Positions 1-7,217 of a DNA stretch of 42,019 nt are shown here, piece by piece. The stretch lies in assembly GCA_017577895.1 (NCBI GenBank), contig PKQY01000014.1:1-42019 (forward strand). Reading direction: 5' to 3'. This DNA is from Bacillota bacterium (GTDB taxonomy: Bacteria; Bacillota; Bacilli; ZCTH02-B2). Both the position numbers and the translations under genes were made by a program. Numbering within the stretch: position 1 is the first letter of the stretch; each line of letters opens with the position of its first letter. The notes beneath the pieces were generated by a model that had not been told where the DNA came from, searched no databases, and was given only the letters and a program-made list of their open reading frames with translations.

Positions 1-34
1 CATTTCCCAGGAAATAGGATGAAATCAGGCCATG

Positions 35-64
35 AATCTCCCTTGTCGGACAGGGAGATTTTTT
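35..64 (+). terminator. Rho-independent terminator of an upstream gene
   Basis: A perfect 9-bp inverted repeat (35-43 with 52-60) encloses an 8-nt loop and runs into a T tract at 59-64. It most likely ends a transcript from a gene left of the window. Confidence 0.8.
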
Positions 65-135
65 GTTTCGGCGACCCACTTTTCGATGGGACGAATCGAT
101 CCGTTGCGGTATGATAAAAGGGACGAGCGTGAGAT

Positions 136-176
136 AATGGACTGTACCGGAAATGGACCGTACCGGCATGTCCGGT
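136..176 (+). repeat. Short tandem repeat and inverted repeat upstream of yaaO
   Basis: Two 15-nt copies, AATGGACTGTACCGG at 136-150 and AATGGACCGTACCGG at 152-166, lie 16 bp apart with one mismatch. The second copy runs into an ACCGG/CCGGT inverted repeat (162-166 with 172-176). The spacing would suit an operator, but no regulator is indicated by the sequence. Confidence 0.5.
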
Positions 177-217
177 GCGTTTGAATATGGTGTGTTTGAA
201 ACGGGACGAACGGAGGC

Positions 218-1768
218 ATGGACCAGGTGAGCGGAAACGGACAAGGGAGCGGCCGACAACGACCAGACGCGGTCAGGGCCGATTGGGGCCAAGTTCGGGG
301 CGAACAACGTCATCGGGTGCCGTTGTTTGAGGCCCTTGTACGGCATGCGTCCCGGCATCCGTTGTCCCTGCACGTGCCGGGGCATCGGGGGGAACGGCAT
401 TTTGACGACGAGGGGCGGCGGTTTTTTGCCTCCGTGTTGCCCCTGGACGTGACGGAATTAAGCGGGTTGGATGACTTGTACCAGCCGCAAGGGCCGATTC
501 GCGAGGCGCAAGCCTTGGCGGCAGAAGCCTTTGGTGCGGAAGAAACGTTTTTTCTCGTCAATGGCAGCACCGCCGGCAATTTGGCCATGGTGCTGAGCAC
601 TTGCCGTCCCGGGGATACGTTGTTGGTGGGCCGCGATGCTCATCGTTCAGTGTTTCACGCGTGCATGCTGGCTGGCGTGCGGGCGGTGTTGCTGCCCGCC
701 GGCGTGCATCCCCGTTTTGCCGTTTCGTGCGGCATCGACGCGGTCACGGTGCGCCAAGGGCTGGCCCGCTATCCGGAGGCGCGGGCGGTGTTGCTGACGA
801 ATCCGAACTATTACGGCATGGGCCGGGCGCTGGCGGCCATTGCCGAAACGGTGCATGCCCACGGAATTCCGTTGTTGGTGGACGAAGCCCACGGCGCCCA
901 CTTTGTGTTTCATGCTGCGTTGCCGCCCACCGCCCTTTCCGAAGGGGCGGACATGGTGGTCCAGTCAGCCCACAAGACGTTGCCGGCGCTGACGATGGGC
1001 GCGTTTTTGCACCTGCAAGGCCCCCGCGTCAACCACTGGAACGTTCGGCAGGCGTTGGCCATGATTCAGACCTCCAGTCCGTCGTATCCGATCATGGCGT
1101 CGTTGGATTTGGCTCGCCGTTGGATGCAAACAGAAGGACATCGGCGGCTGGAATGGCTGATCGAAGAGGCACAGCGTTTGCGGGAGTGGTTGCAGCAAGC
1201 AGGGTGGATTGTCCCGCAGTCTTCCGATGCGCATTACGATTGGACGGATCCGCTGCGCCTTTTGTTGCATCACCCGGAGGTGCCCGGCTTCGCCGTGGCT
1301 CGCCAGCTGGAGGCGGCGGCCATCTTTCCCGAAATGGCGGATCCGCTGCAAGTCGTCTGCGTCGTCACGGCGGCCAACCGGCGGAGCGATTTGGCCCGGT
1401 TGCAGTCGGTGCTGGCGGCGGTGGACCGATCGGTTCGCCCGGCATCGATCACCCAAGCGCTGAAAGACCAGCTGGTTGCCGGCTGGCGGGCGGTGTATGA
1501 AGACAGCGGTTATACCGTTGTGGATTTCAGCTTGGAACACATCCACCAGGTGCCGGAAATGGTGAACTGGCCGTCGGCGTTGGATCGGCGATCGGCGGGC
1601 ATGGTGGTGCCGTATCCGCCGGGCATTCCCTTATTGCTTCCGGGAGAACGCATCCGGCCCAGCCATTTGGCGTTGTTGGAAGTGTACCATCGCATGGAAG
1701 CCCATGTTCAAGGACTGTGGGCGGGAAAACTGGCGGTCATGCCCGAAAACAGAGACGATAACCGGTGA
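218..1768 (+). CDS. yaaO: Orn/Lys/Arg decarboxylase family protein (YaaO-like)
   Basis: A 516-residue fold-type I PLP enzyme of the Orn/Lys/Arg decarboxylase family, close in length to B. subtilis YaaO. Visible motifs are the N-terminal LHVPGHRG, the DEAHGAH cofactor-pocket motif (about 222-228) and the Schiff-base lysine in SAHKTLP (about K253). The family decarboxylates basic amino acids to polyamine precursors, but the substrate cannot be read from sequence. It stands immediately before tmk, as in B. subtilis. The start is uncertain: GGAGG at 212-216 leaves only 1 nt before ATG 218, so the in-frame GTG at 227, 10 nt from the ribosome binding site, is a serious alternative. Confidence 0.88.
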   Translation: MDQVSGNGQGSGRQRPDAVRADWGQVRGEQRHRVPLFEALVRHASRHPLSLHVPGHRGERHFDDEGRRFFASVLPLDVTELSGLDDLYQPQGPIREAQALAAEAFGAEETFFLVNGSTAGNLAMVLSTCRPGDTLLVGRDAHRSVFHACMLAGVRAVLLPAGVHPRFAVSCGIDAVTVRQGLARYPEARAVLLTNPNYYGMGRALAAIAETVHAHGIPLLVDEAHGAHFVFHAALPPTALSEGADMVVQSAHKTLPALTMGAFLHLQGPRVNHWNVRQALAMIQTSSPSYPIMASLDLARRWMQTEGHRRLEWLIEEAQRLREWLQQAGWIVPQSSDAHYDWTDPLRLLLHHPEVPGFAVARQLEAAAIFPEMADPLQVVCVVTAANRRSDLARLQSVLAAVDRSVRPASITQALKDQLVAGWRAVYEDSGYTVVDFSLEHIHQVPEMVNWPSALDRRSAGMVVPYPPGIPLLLPGERIRPSHLALLEVYHRMEAHVQGLWAGKLAVMPENRDDNR

Positions 1769-1777
1769 GGAGGAACC

Positions 1778-2452
1778 ATGACAGGCGTGTTCATCACCTT
1801 CGAAGGGCCCGACGGCGGCGGCAAAACGACCCAATTGCAACGGACAGCGCAATTTTTGCGCCGGCGGGGCATCGACGTGTTGGTGACCCGGGAGCCGGGA
1901 GGCACCCCTTTGGCCGAAACGATTCGCCAGTGGCTCCTGGCGCCGGCGGCGGAGGGAGAGGAGATGGCGGCGGAGACCGAGGCGTTGTTGTATGCCGCTG
2001 CCCGCTGCCAGCACGTCAACCGGCGGCTGTTGCCGGCGTTGCGGTCCGGCAAGGTCGTCTTGTGTGACCGGTATGTGGATGCCAGTTACGCGTACCAGGC
2101 ATACGGCAACGGCCTGCCTTTGTCGTGGGTGGAAGCCATCAACCGGCCGGCGACGGAACAGTTGATGCCGATGCGGACGTATTTGCTCGATGTGCCGGTG
2201 GAAGTGGCCCGGCGGCGCCTCTTGCAGCGCGCCAAGGACGGCATGGACCGCATCGAGCGGCGGGGGGAAGCGTATCACCGGCGGGTGAGAGACGGCTTTT
2301 TGGCGTTGGCGGCCCGGGAGCCGGAGCGGATCGTCGTCATCGATGCCACGCAGCCGGAGGAGGCCGTGACGTCGGCCATCTTACGGGATTTGACGACGTG
2401 CTTGGCCGAGCGGTTTCCCGCCTTAAAGGACGGGCTAGAGACAAGTCTTTGA
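1778..2452 (+). CDS. tmk: Thymidylate kinase
   Basis: A 224-residue dTMP kinase that phosphorylates dTMP to dTDP with ATP for dTTP synthesis. It has the P-loop GPDGGGKT (residues 10-17), the TREPGGTP motif (about 37-44) that contacts dTMP, the DRYVDASYAYQ segment (about 97-107) and an arginine-rich LID region around 151-171. The length is slightly above the usual 205-215. GAGGAGGAA lies just before ATG 1778 and the gap to yaaO is 9 nt, so the two are probably cotranscribed. Confidence 0.97.
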   Translation: MTGVFITFEGPDGGGKTTQLQRTAQFLRRRGIDVLVTREPGGTPLAETIRQWLLAPAAEGEEMAAETEALLYAAARCQHVNRRLLPALRSGKVVLCDRYVDASYAYQAYGNGLPLSWVEAINRPATEQLMPMRTYLLDVPVEVARRRLLQRAKDGMDRIERRGEAYHRRVRDGFLALAAREPERIVVIDATQPEEAVTSAILRDLTTCLAERFPALKDGLETSL

Positions 2453-2538
2453 AAGTCCTAAGATCGTTTTCGTTTGCGAGAGAGGATAAACGGAGGACGA
2501 AGGGCGGCGATGGATGCGGGGAAGGAGGGAAGGCGGAC

Positions 2539-2868
2539 GTGAAATTGCTGTTGGTCGTCGTACAGAACAAAGACAGCGCCAAACTGTCGCAGGCGTTGGT
2601 GGAAAAAGGTATCCGGGCCACGCGACTGGCCAGCACCGGCGGATTTTTGCGCATGGGCAACACCACGTTTATGATCGGGGTGGACGATGAACGGGTTGAT
2701 GAAGTGTTGACCATCATTCGCCAACATTGCCACGCACGGCAGCAAGTGATGACAGCCATGTCTTCGCCGACGGCACACCTGGAACACGATTTTCCGGTTC
2801 CGATCCAAGTGCAGGTGGGCGGTGCCACCGTGTTTGTGCTGCACGTGGAATCGTACCATCATTTTTAA
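2539..2868 (+). CDS. darA: Cyclic-di-AMP receptor, PII-like (DarA/PstA, YaaQ)
   Basis: A 109-residue YaaQ-family protein. The N-terminal KLLLVVVQNKDS strand, the ATRLASTGGFLRMGNTT segment and the GVDDERVDEVL region match the trimeric PII-like fold that binds c-di-AMP in B. subtilis and Listeria; its downstream partners remain poorly known. The start is GTG 2539, with AAGGAGGG at 2522-2529 about 9 nt upstream. The frame stays open upstream of this, but that part overlaps tmk in another frame and has no family similarity. The order tmk-yaaQ-yaaR-holB is conserved. Confidence 0.93.
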   Translation: MKLLLVVVQNKDSAKLSQALVEKGIRATRLASTGGFLRMGNTTFMIGVDDERVDEVLTIIRQHCHARQQVMTAMSSPTAHLEHDFPVPIQVQVGGATVFVLHVESYHHF

Positions 2869-2914
2869 GACCGTCCGTCGATGGCGGTGAAGTGGCCAGG
2901 GAGGGTCGCCAAGG

Positions 2915-3352
2915 ATGGAAATTTCGTTTCGTTCGGAAAAGGCCCGAGACAAACTGCCCCAACGGCCGAACCATGTGGTGTCGTCGCCCGGAGGGGTCCA
3001 GTTTTCGGCGCTGTTGCAGCAAAAGCTGCATGTCCAGCAGTCGTTAGAGGAACAGTTGCTGGCCATTGACGAGCAAGCCAACCGTTTGGCCGCGTTGCGC
3101 ACCATGGAGGAATTGGTCCGTTATCGGCAGCGCATCCGGGCTTTTTTGCAGACGGTGGTCATGTCCGGCTTGGCGGTGGAGACGGTGCAAGGGTCGGAAC
3201 GGCGGCGCTTGCGGCGATATTATTTAGTGGAACAGGTGGACGAGCTGTTGTTGAAATTGGCGGAGGAAGTGCTGGACAAAGAGGTGCCGCGTCTGGCCAT
3301 CCTCAGCCGGCTGGATGAGATTCGCGGGTTGTTGATCAACCTCTGCATGTAA
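2915..3352 (+). CDS. yaaR: YaaR family protein (DUF327)
   Basis: A 145-residue, highly charged, mostly helical protein without membrane segments. Size, position between yaaQ and holB, and the C-terminal stretch RLAILSRLDEIRGLLINL identify it as YaaR. The family's function is not established; in B. subtilis it lies in the same replication-linked cluster. ATG 2915 is preceded by GGGAGG at 2899-2904. No cysteine or histidine cluster suggests metal binding. Confidence 0.88.
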   Translation: MEISFRSEKARDKLPQRPNHVVSSPGGVQFSALLQQKLHVQQSLEEQLLAIDEQANRLAALRTMEELVRYRQRIRAFLQTVVMSGLAVETVQGSERRRLRRYYLVEQVDELLLKLAEEVLDKEVPRLAILSRLDEIRGLLINLCM

Positions 3353-3380
3353 GGGATAGTCGAGGAACGGATAGCGAGGG

Positions 3381-4358
3381 ATGACGATGGGAATGATGGC
3401 CATTCCGGGAGCAGAGCCGGTAGCGCGGCTTTTGCTGGGACAGTTGAACCGGGGACGCTTGTCCCACGCGTATGCATTTACGGGGCCCCGGCCGGACGCT
3501 CAGCTGGCCATGGCCCGGCAACTGGCCAAAGCGCTTCACTGTGCCGCCCCGGATCCGCGCGGCGACAGTTGTGACCGGTGCGTGCCGTGCCGCCGCATTG
3601 AGCACGGCAATTTTCCCGCCTTTCAAGTGTTCGGGGCACCGGGGGAGAGCATCAAGATCGAACACATCCGGTCCATTCAGCAATTTCTCGCCGTCACTTC
3701 CGAAGCCAAGACGAAAGTGTACGTGTTGAACGGCGCCGACCAATTGACCGTGCAGGCGGCCAACAGCTTGTTGAAAATCATCGAGGAACCGCCGGCACCG
3801 GCGGTGGCGATCCTCATCGCCCGCCATCGCAAACAACTGCTGCCCACCATCGCCTCCCGGTGCCAGGAAGTGGCGTTCCCCGTTGCCTCACCCCAGCAAT
3901 GGTCGGAGGAACTGAAGGCGGCAGGTATCCCGGCGATGTACGCCCCGATTTTTGCCCATTTGGAAATGGGGCCCCAACGGGCCAGCGCATGCATGGAAGG
4001 AGAAGGGTTTGCCGAGGCCATCCCGCTGGTGATACAATGGGGAGAAGAAGTTCTTCGCCATCCGGTCCCGGCCATGACGACGCTGCAGACTTTGTTGCAG
4101 GCGGGACGGGAAGATTGGGCCATCGATTTGCTCATGCTGTGGCTGCGGGATTTGCTGCTGATGCAGAGTGGACAAGAGGAACTGTTGGCCTTTTCGGCTT
4201 ATCGCCCGCAGTTGGAGCAACAGGCGAAGCGATGGCCGCAGGAAGCGTTGCTCTTTTTTCTTGACGGGTTTTTTTCGCTGCAACGGATGAAGAAAAACAA
4301 TCTCAACTGGCAGTTGGCCGTGGAAGACATGATGTTGCGCATGCCGCGTCAAGCATAG
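3381..4358 (+). CDS. holB: DNA polymerase III subunit delta-prime
   Basis: A 325-residue clamp-loader subunit that helps load the sliding clamp with DnaX and delta. A four-cysteine zinc module (C54, C64, C67, C70) and the segment with NSLLKIIEEPP are diagnostic. The expected P-loop is degenerate: residues 34-42 read TGPRPDAQL, with no lysine in a GKT/GKK position, so this subunit probably cannot bind ATP in the usual way. Delta-prime is catalytically silent in other bacteria, so the complex could still work. Several in-frame ATGs (3381, 3387, 3393) make the exact start uncertain. Confidence 0.95.
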   Translation: MTMGMMAIPGAEPVARLLLGQLNRGRLSHAYAFTGPRPDAQLAMARQLAKALHCAAPDPRGDSCDRCVPCRRIEHGNFPAFQVFGAPGESIKIEHIRSIQQFLAVTSEAKTKVYVLNGADQLTVQAANSLLKIIEEPPAPAVAILIARHRKQLLPTIASRCQEVAFPVASPQQWSEELKAAGIPAMYAPIFAHLEMGPQRASACMEGEGFAEAIPLVIQWGEEVLRHPVPAMTTLQTLLQAGREDWAIDLLMLWLRDLLLMQSGQEELLAFSAYRPQLEQQAKRWPQEALLFFLDGFFSLQRMKKNNLNWQLAVEDMMLRMPRQA

Positions 4359-4410
4359 ATCGGTATCGGAAGAAGGCAAAAAATTTCGGAAAAGAAGGAG
4401 GTGGGGTGCG

Positions 4411-5220
4411 GTGGTGGAAGTTGTCGGCGTACGTTTTAAAAAAGCGGGGAAAATTTATTATTTCGACCCGGGTGACTGGCCGGTCAAAGTGAACGACGAC
4501 GTCATTGTCGAGACGGCCCGGGGGATCGAATACGGACATGTCATCATTGGTCCGAAAATGGTGTCGGAAGAAGAAGTCGTTCAGCCGCTGAAAAAAGTGT
4601 TGCGCATCGCGACGCCCGAGGACAAGGCGCAAATGGAGGCCAACCGGACAGCGGCCAGTGAAGCGTACGACATTTGTCTGGAACGGATTCGGCTGCACGG
4701 ACTGCCGATGAAGCTGGTAGATGCGGAATATACGTTTGACCGGAATAAAGTGATCTTCTATTTTACGGCTGACGGTCGGGTCGATTTTCGGGAGCTGGTC
4801 AAAGATTTGGCCAGCATTTTTCGAACCCGCATCGAACTGCGGCAAATCGGTGTCCGGGACGAGGCCAAAATGTTGGGCGGTATCGGACCGTGCGGGCGCC
4901 CGTTGTGTTGTTCGACGTTTTTAGGCGATTTTGAACCGGTGTCCATCAAAATGGCCAAAGATCAAAATTTGTCGCTGAATCCAGCGAAAATTTCCGGACT
5001 GTGCGGTCGGCTCATGTGTTGTTTGAAATACGAAAACGAGTATTATGAACAAGTCAAAGAGCGGTTGCCGGATGTGGGCAGCATTGTCGAGACGCCGCTG
5101 GGGGACGGAAAAGTGGTGACGGTGCACATTTTGGATGAAACGGTCAAAGTGCACCTTTTTGATTCTGCCAAAGAGGTGGCATTTCACCTTGATGAGGTGC
5201 GGCAAATCGTCGAGGCGTAA
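4411..5220 (+). CDS. ricT: RicT/YaaT, PSP1-domain regulatory iron-sulfur complex subunit
   Basis: A 269-residue PSP1-domain protein. Six conserved cysteines in CGRPLCCSTFLGDF (C161, C166, C167) and GLCGRLMCCLKYE (C198, C203, C204) match B. subtilis YaaT (RicT). That protein forms the RicA-RicF-RicT complex, carries Fe-S clusters, supports RNase Y-dependent mRNA maturation and affects sporulation and competence phosphorelay output. The start is GTG 4411, 9 nt after AAGGAGG (4395-4401); GTG 4414 is an alternative. It lies between holB and yabA as expected. Confidence 0.95.
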   Translation: MVEVVGVRFKKAGKIYYFDPGDWPVKVNDDVIVETARGIEYGHVIIGPKMVSEEEVVQPLKKVLRIATPEDKAQMEANRTAASEAYDICLERIRLHGLPMKLVDAEYTFDRNKVIFYFTADGRVDFRELVKDLASIFRTRIELRQIGVRDEAKMLGGIGPCGRPLCCSTFLGDFEPVSIKMAKDQNLSLNPAKISGLCGRLMCCLKYENEYYEQVKERLPDVGSIVETPLGDGKVVTVHILDETVKVHLFDSAKEVAFHLDEVRQIVEA

Positions 5221-5258
5221 GCCGGCGTGACGTCCCATGGATGAACGGAGGTGGGAAG

Positions 5259-5684
5259 GTGGAGAGATGGGAACTGCTTTCCAGGTTGTCCCGTTTGGAA
5301 GAACAGTTGGAGGAAATGCAAAACCAATGGCGGGCGCTCATCGCCGAGATGAAAGAACTGGTGGCGGAAAATCAACAACTTCACCTGGAAAATCGCCACC
5401 TCCGGGAATATGTGGAACAGGCGCGCATGGCGGCAGAGGCTGAAAACCAGGAGGCAGCGGCGAAGACGCCGGGCCGAGCCGGACGCCGCGGTCCCGTCAG
5501 CGAAGGGTACGACAACTTGGCCCGGTTGTATTATCAGGGGTTTCACATTTGCAACGTCCATTACGGCAGTGTCCGCACCGATGCCAATGAAGATTGCTTG
5601 TTTTGCTTGACATTTTTGAACAAAGCATCCTATGGCGCCAGCGGCAGAAAGGGTATGAAAAATGCAGGTGCAAAAGAGCTTTGA
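5259..5684 (+). CDS. yabA: Replication initiation-control protein YabA
   Basis: A 141-residue negative regulator of replication initiation that in B. subtilis binds DnaA and the DnaN clamp. Residues 1-60 form a heptad-rich coiled coil; the C-terminal zinc module has H96, C98, C113 and C116 in FHICNVHYG and DCLFCL. The start is taken as GTG 5259, 5 nt after GGAGGTG (5247-5253). An upstream ATG at 5241 would put that ribosome binding site inside the gene. The C-terminal tail after LTFLNK is about 20 residues longer than the zinc module needs and overlaps rsmI by 23 nt. Confidence 0.93.
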   Translation: MERWELLSRLSRLEEQLEEMQNQWRALIAEMKELVAENQQLHLENRHLREYVEQARMAAEAENQEAAAKTPGRAGRRGPVSEGYDNLARLYYQGFHICNVHYGSVRTDANEDCLFCLTFLNKASYGASGRKGMKNAGAKEL

Positions 5685-6567
5685 GGCGGTTGAAAGGGGG
5701 CGGCTGTATTTGGTAGCCACCCCCATTGGCAATTTAGAAGACGTGTCGTTGCGGGCCCTGGAGACGTTGAAACAGGTCGATTGGATCGCTTGTGAAGATA
5801 CGCGCCGCACCCGGAAGTTGCTCAACCACTACGGCATTCACACGCCCTTTATCAGTTACCATGAACACAACCAAGACCGACAAGGGCCGCGCATTTTGGC
5901 ATGGTTGAAAGAGGGCAAACAAGTGGCGCTGGTCAGTGACGCCGGCACGCCCCTCATGTCGGATCCAGGGGAAGCGTTGGTGCAAGCGGCCATCGCCGCC
6001 GACATCCCGGTGGTGAGCATTCCCGGTGCCAATGCGGCCATCAATGCGTTGATTGTTTCGGGATTGCCGGCCCGGCGGTTTACGTTTCTTGGCTTTTTGC
6101 CCCGGCAGGAAAAGCGCATGCGGGAAGAGTTGCGCCATTACCGTAGGATGCGGGAGACGTTGGTGCTCTATGAAGCGCCCCACCGGTTGGCCCAATTGTT
6201 GCAGGCGGCGTTGGACGAGCTGGGCAATCGCCGGGTGGTGTTGGTCCGGGAGTTGACAAAAAAACACGAAGAAATCATCCGCGGCACGTTAAGCGAAGCC
6301 GTGGCCTGGGCGGCAGGGAACGGCATCCGGGGAGAATTGACGGTGTTGATTGAAGGCAGCGGGGAGTCGGACGAGACGGAAGCGACGGAAACAGCGGCGT
6401 TTTGGTCCACGTGGGACATTCCGGCACACGTCGCTTGGTATGTCGAGCAAGGGATGAGCCGCATGGAAGCCATGAAACAAGTGGCCAAAGATCGGAACAT
6501 GAGCAAACGGGAGGTATACCGTTGCCTCGTCGAGTCTGAATCTGAAAGCCGTTCATCAGACAAATAA
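5662..6567 (+). CDS. rsmI: 16S rRNA (cytidine-1402-2'-O)-methyltransferase RsmI
   Basis: A 301-residue SAM-dependent tetrapyrrole-methylase-fold enzyme that 2'-O-methylates C1402 in the ribosomal decoding centre. It contains LYLVATPIGNLEDVSLRAL near the N-terminus, CEDTRRTRKLL, VSDAGTPLMSDPG and VVLVRELTKKHEE. ATG 5662 follows AAAGGG by about 8 nt. It begins within yabA, so translational coupling is likely. In B. subtilis trmN6 (yabB) and yazA separate the two genes; here they are absent. Confidence 0.96.
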   Translation: MQVQKSFEAVERGRLYLVATPIGNLEDVSLRALETLKQVDWIACEDTRRTRKLLNHYGIHTPFISYHEHNQDRQGPRILAWLKEGKQVALVSDAGTPLMSDPGEALVQAAIAADIPVVSIPGANAAINALIVSGLPARRFTFLGFLPRQEKRMREELRHYRRMRETLVLYEAPHRLAQLLQAALDELGNRRVVLVRELTKKHEEIIRGTLSEAVAWAAGNGIRGELTVLIEGSGESDETEATETAAFWSTWDIPAHVAWYVEQGMSRMEAMKQVAKDRNMSKREVYRCLVESESESRSSDK

Positions 6568-6598
6568 AAAAGACATCCTGCCGGTGGCGGAATGTCTT
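6565..6598 (-). terminator. Terminator of abrB (possibly bidirectional)
   Basis: AAGACAT (6570-6576) pairs with ATGTCTT (6592-6598), with further inner GC pairs. On the minus strand the stem is followed by six Ts (complement of 6565-6570), a good intrinsic terminator for abrB. On the plus strand the tail is weak, but the hairpin may also help end rsmI transcripts. Confidence 0.75.
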
Positions 6599-6644
6599 GT
6601 TACATATTGGTTCCGAAGAGCGATGATAAGGATGAATAAGGCCG

Positions 6645-6899
6645 TCAAGCTTCAGCGTGTTTGTTCAATTCTTCCAGGCACGAACGGCAAATCATTTTTT
6701 CTTTGAAGTGGATGACCTGTTCAGCGTTGCCGCAGAAAATGCACGCCGGTTCGTATTTTTTGAGGATAATCCGCTCGCCGTCGACGTATATTTCCAGCGA
6801 ATCCCGTTCGGAAATGCGCAATGTGCGGCGCAATTCGATGGGAATGACAACGCGTCCCAGTTCATCGACTTTTCTGACAATTCCTGTTGATTTTAACAT
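6645..6899 (-). CDS. abrB: AbrB-family transition-state regulator with C-terminal CxxC/CxxC module
   Basis: An 84-residue protein. Residues 1-49 are a canonical AbrB swapped-hairpin DNA-binding domain (STGIVRKVDELGRVVIPIEL, RRTLRISERDSLEIYVDGER). The C-terminal part differs from B. subtilis AbrB: C53-x2-C56 and C71-x2-C74 form a probable small zinc ribbon. Such tails occur in AbrB-type regulators of other Firmicutes (general knowledge). The start is ATG at 6899, 8 nt after AAGGAG; a GTG at 6908 lies only 1 nt from that site. Its position between rsmI and metG on the opposite strand matches abrB of B. subtilis, the repressor of post-exponential genes. Confidence 0.93.
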   Translation of the reverse strand: MLKSTGIVRKVDELGRVVIPIELRRTLRISERDSLEIYVDGERIILKKYEPACIFCGNAEQVIHFKEKMICRSCLEELNKHAEA

Positions 6900-6962
6900 C
6901 TTCTCCACTCCTTGTCTTAAGATAGGTTATAATGGATGAAAATGTGTTAAAAATGAGTTAAA

Positions 6963-6991
6963 AATATATGCAAATGAAATACAGTTCTCAA
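6963..6991 (-). promoter_or_regulatory. Sigma-A promoter of abrB
   Basis: On the minus strand TTGAGA (6991-6986), a 17-bp spacer and TATATT (6968-6963) give a good sigma-A match about 60 bp upstream of the abrB ATG. TTCGGCA at 7051-7057 is a TGNCGAA (Spo0A-type) match on the minus strand, but it lies some 60 bp upstream of the -35, unlike the B. subtilis arrangement. Confidence 0.7.
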
Positions 6992-7128
6992 TATTTTTTA
7001 TTCAAATGTTTTTTATCTAAAGTATCAGTCAAATCGAGATAATATTTATCTTCGGCATTTACCGACTTCTGTAGTAAATAATGATACCATAGTTTCCCAT
7101 TGCAGTCAATAAAAAGATTTGGCAGAAC

Positions 7129-7157
7129 TTGATCCTGATCTGAAGTTTTGTCATAAT
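7129..7157 (+). promoter_or_regulatory. Sigma-A promoter of metG
   Basis: TTGATC (7129-7134), 17 bp, then CATAAT (7152-7157). Transcription would begin near 7164, leaving a leader of only about 55 nt before ATG 7218. The 6900-7217 gap otherwise holds AT-rich DNA, the abrB promoter and no recognisable gene. Confidence 0.65.
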
Positions 7158-7217
7158 TTGGAGGGGAAAATTCAGATTTTCTTTAGCTGCCAGCCGATGA
7201 AAGGAGCCAATACGTTG

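Noticed and set aside
25..219. 64-codon minus-strand frame upstream of yaaO
   Set aside because: It crosses the terminator at 35-64 and the repeat region, with no family similarity.
6657..6890. Plus-strand frames opposite abrB
   Set aside because: The AbrB product on the minus strand is conserved, with a good promoter, ribosome binding site and terminator.
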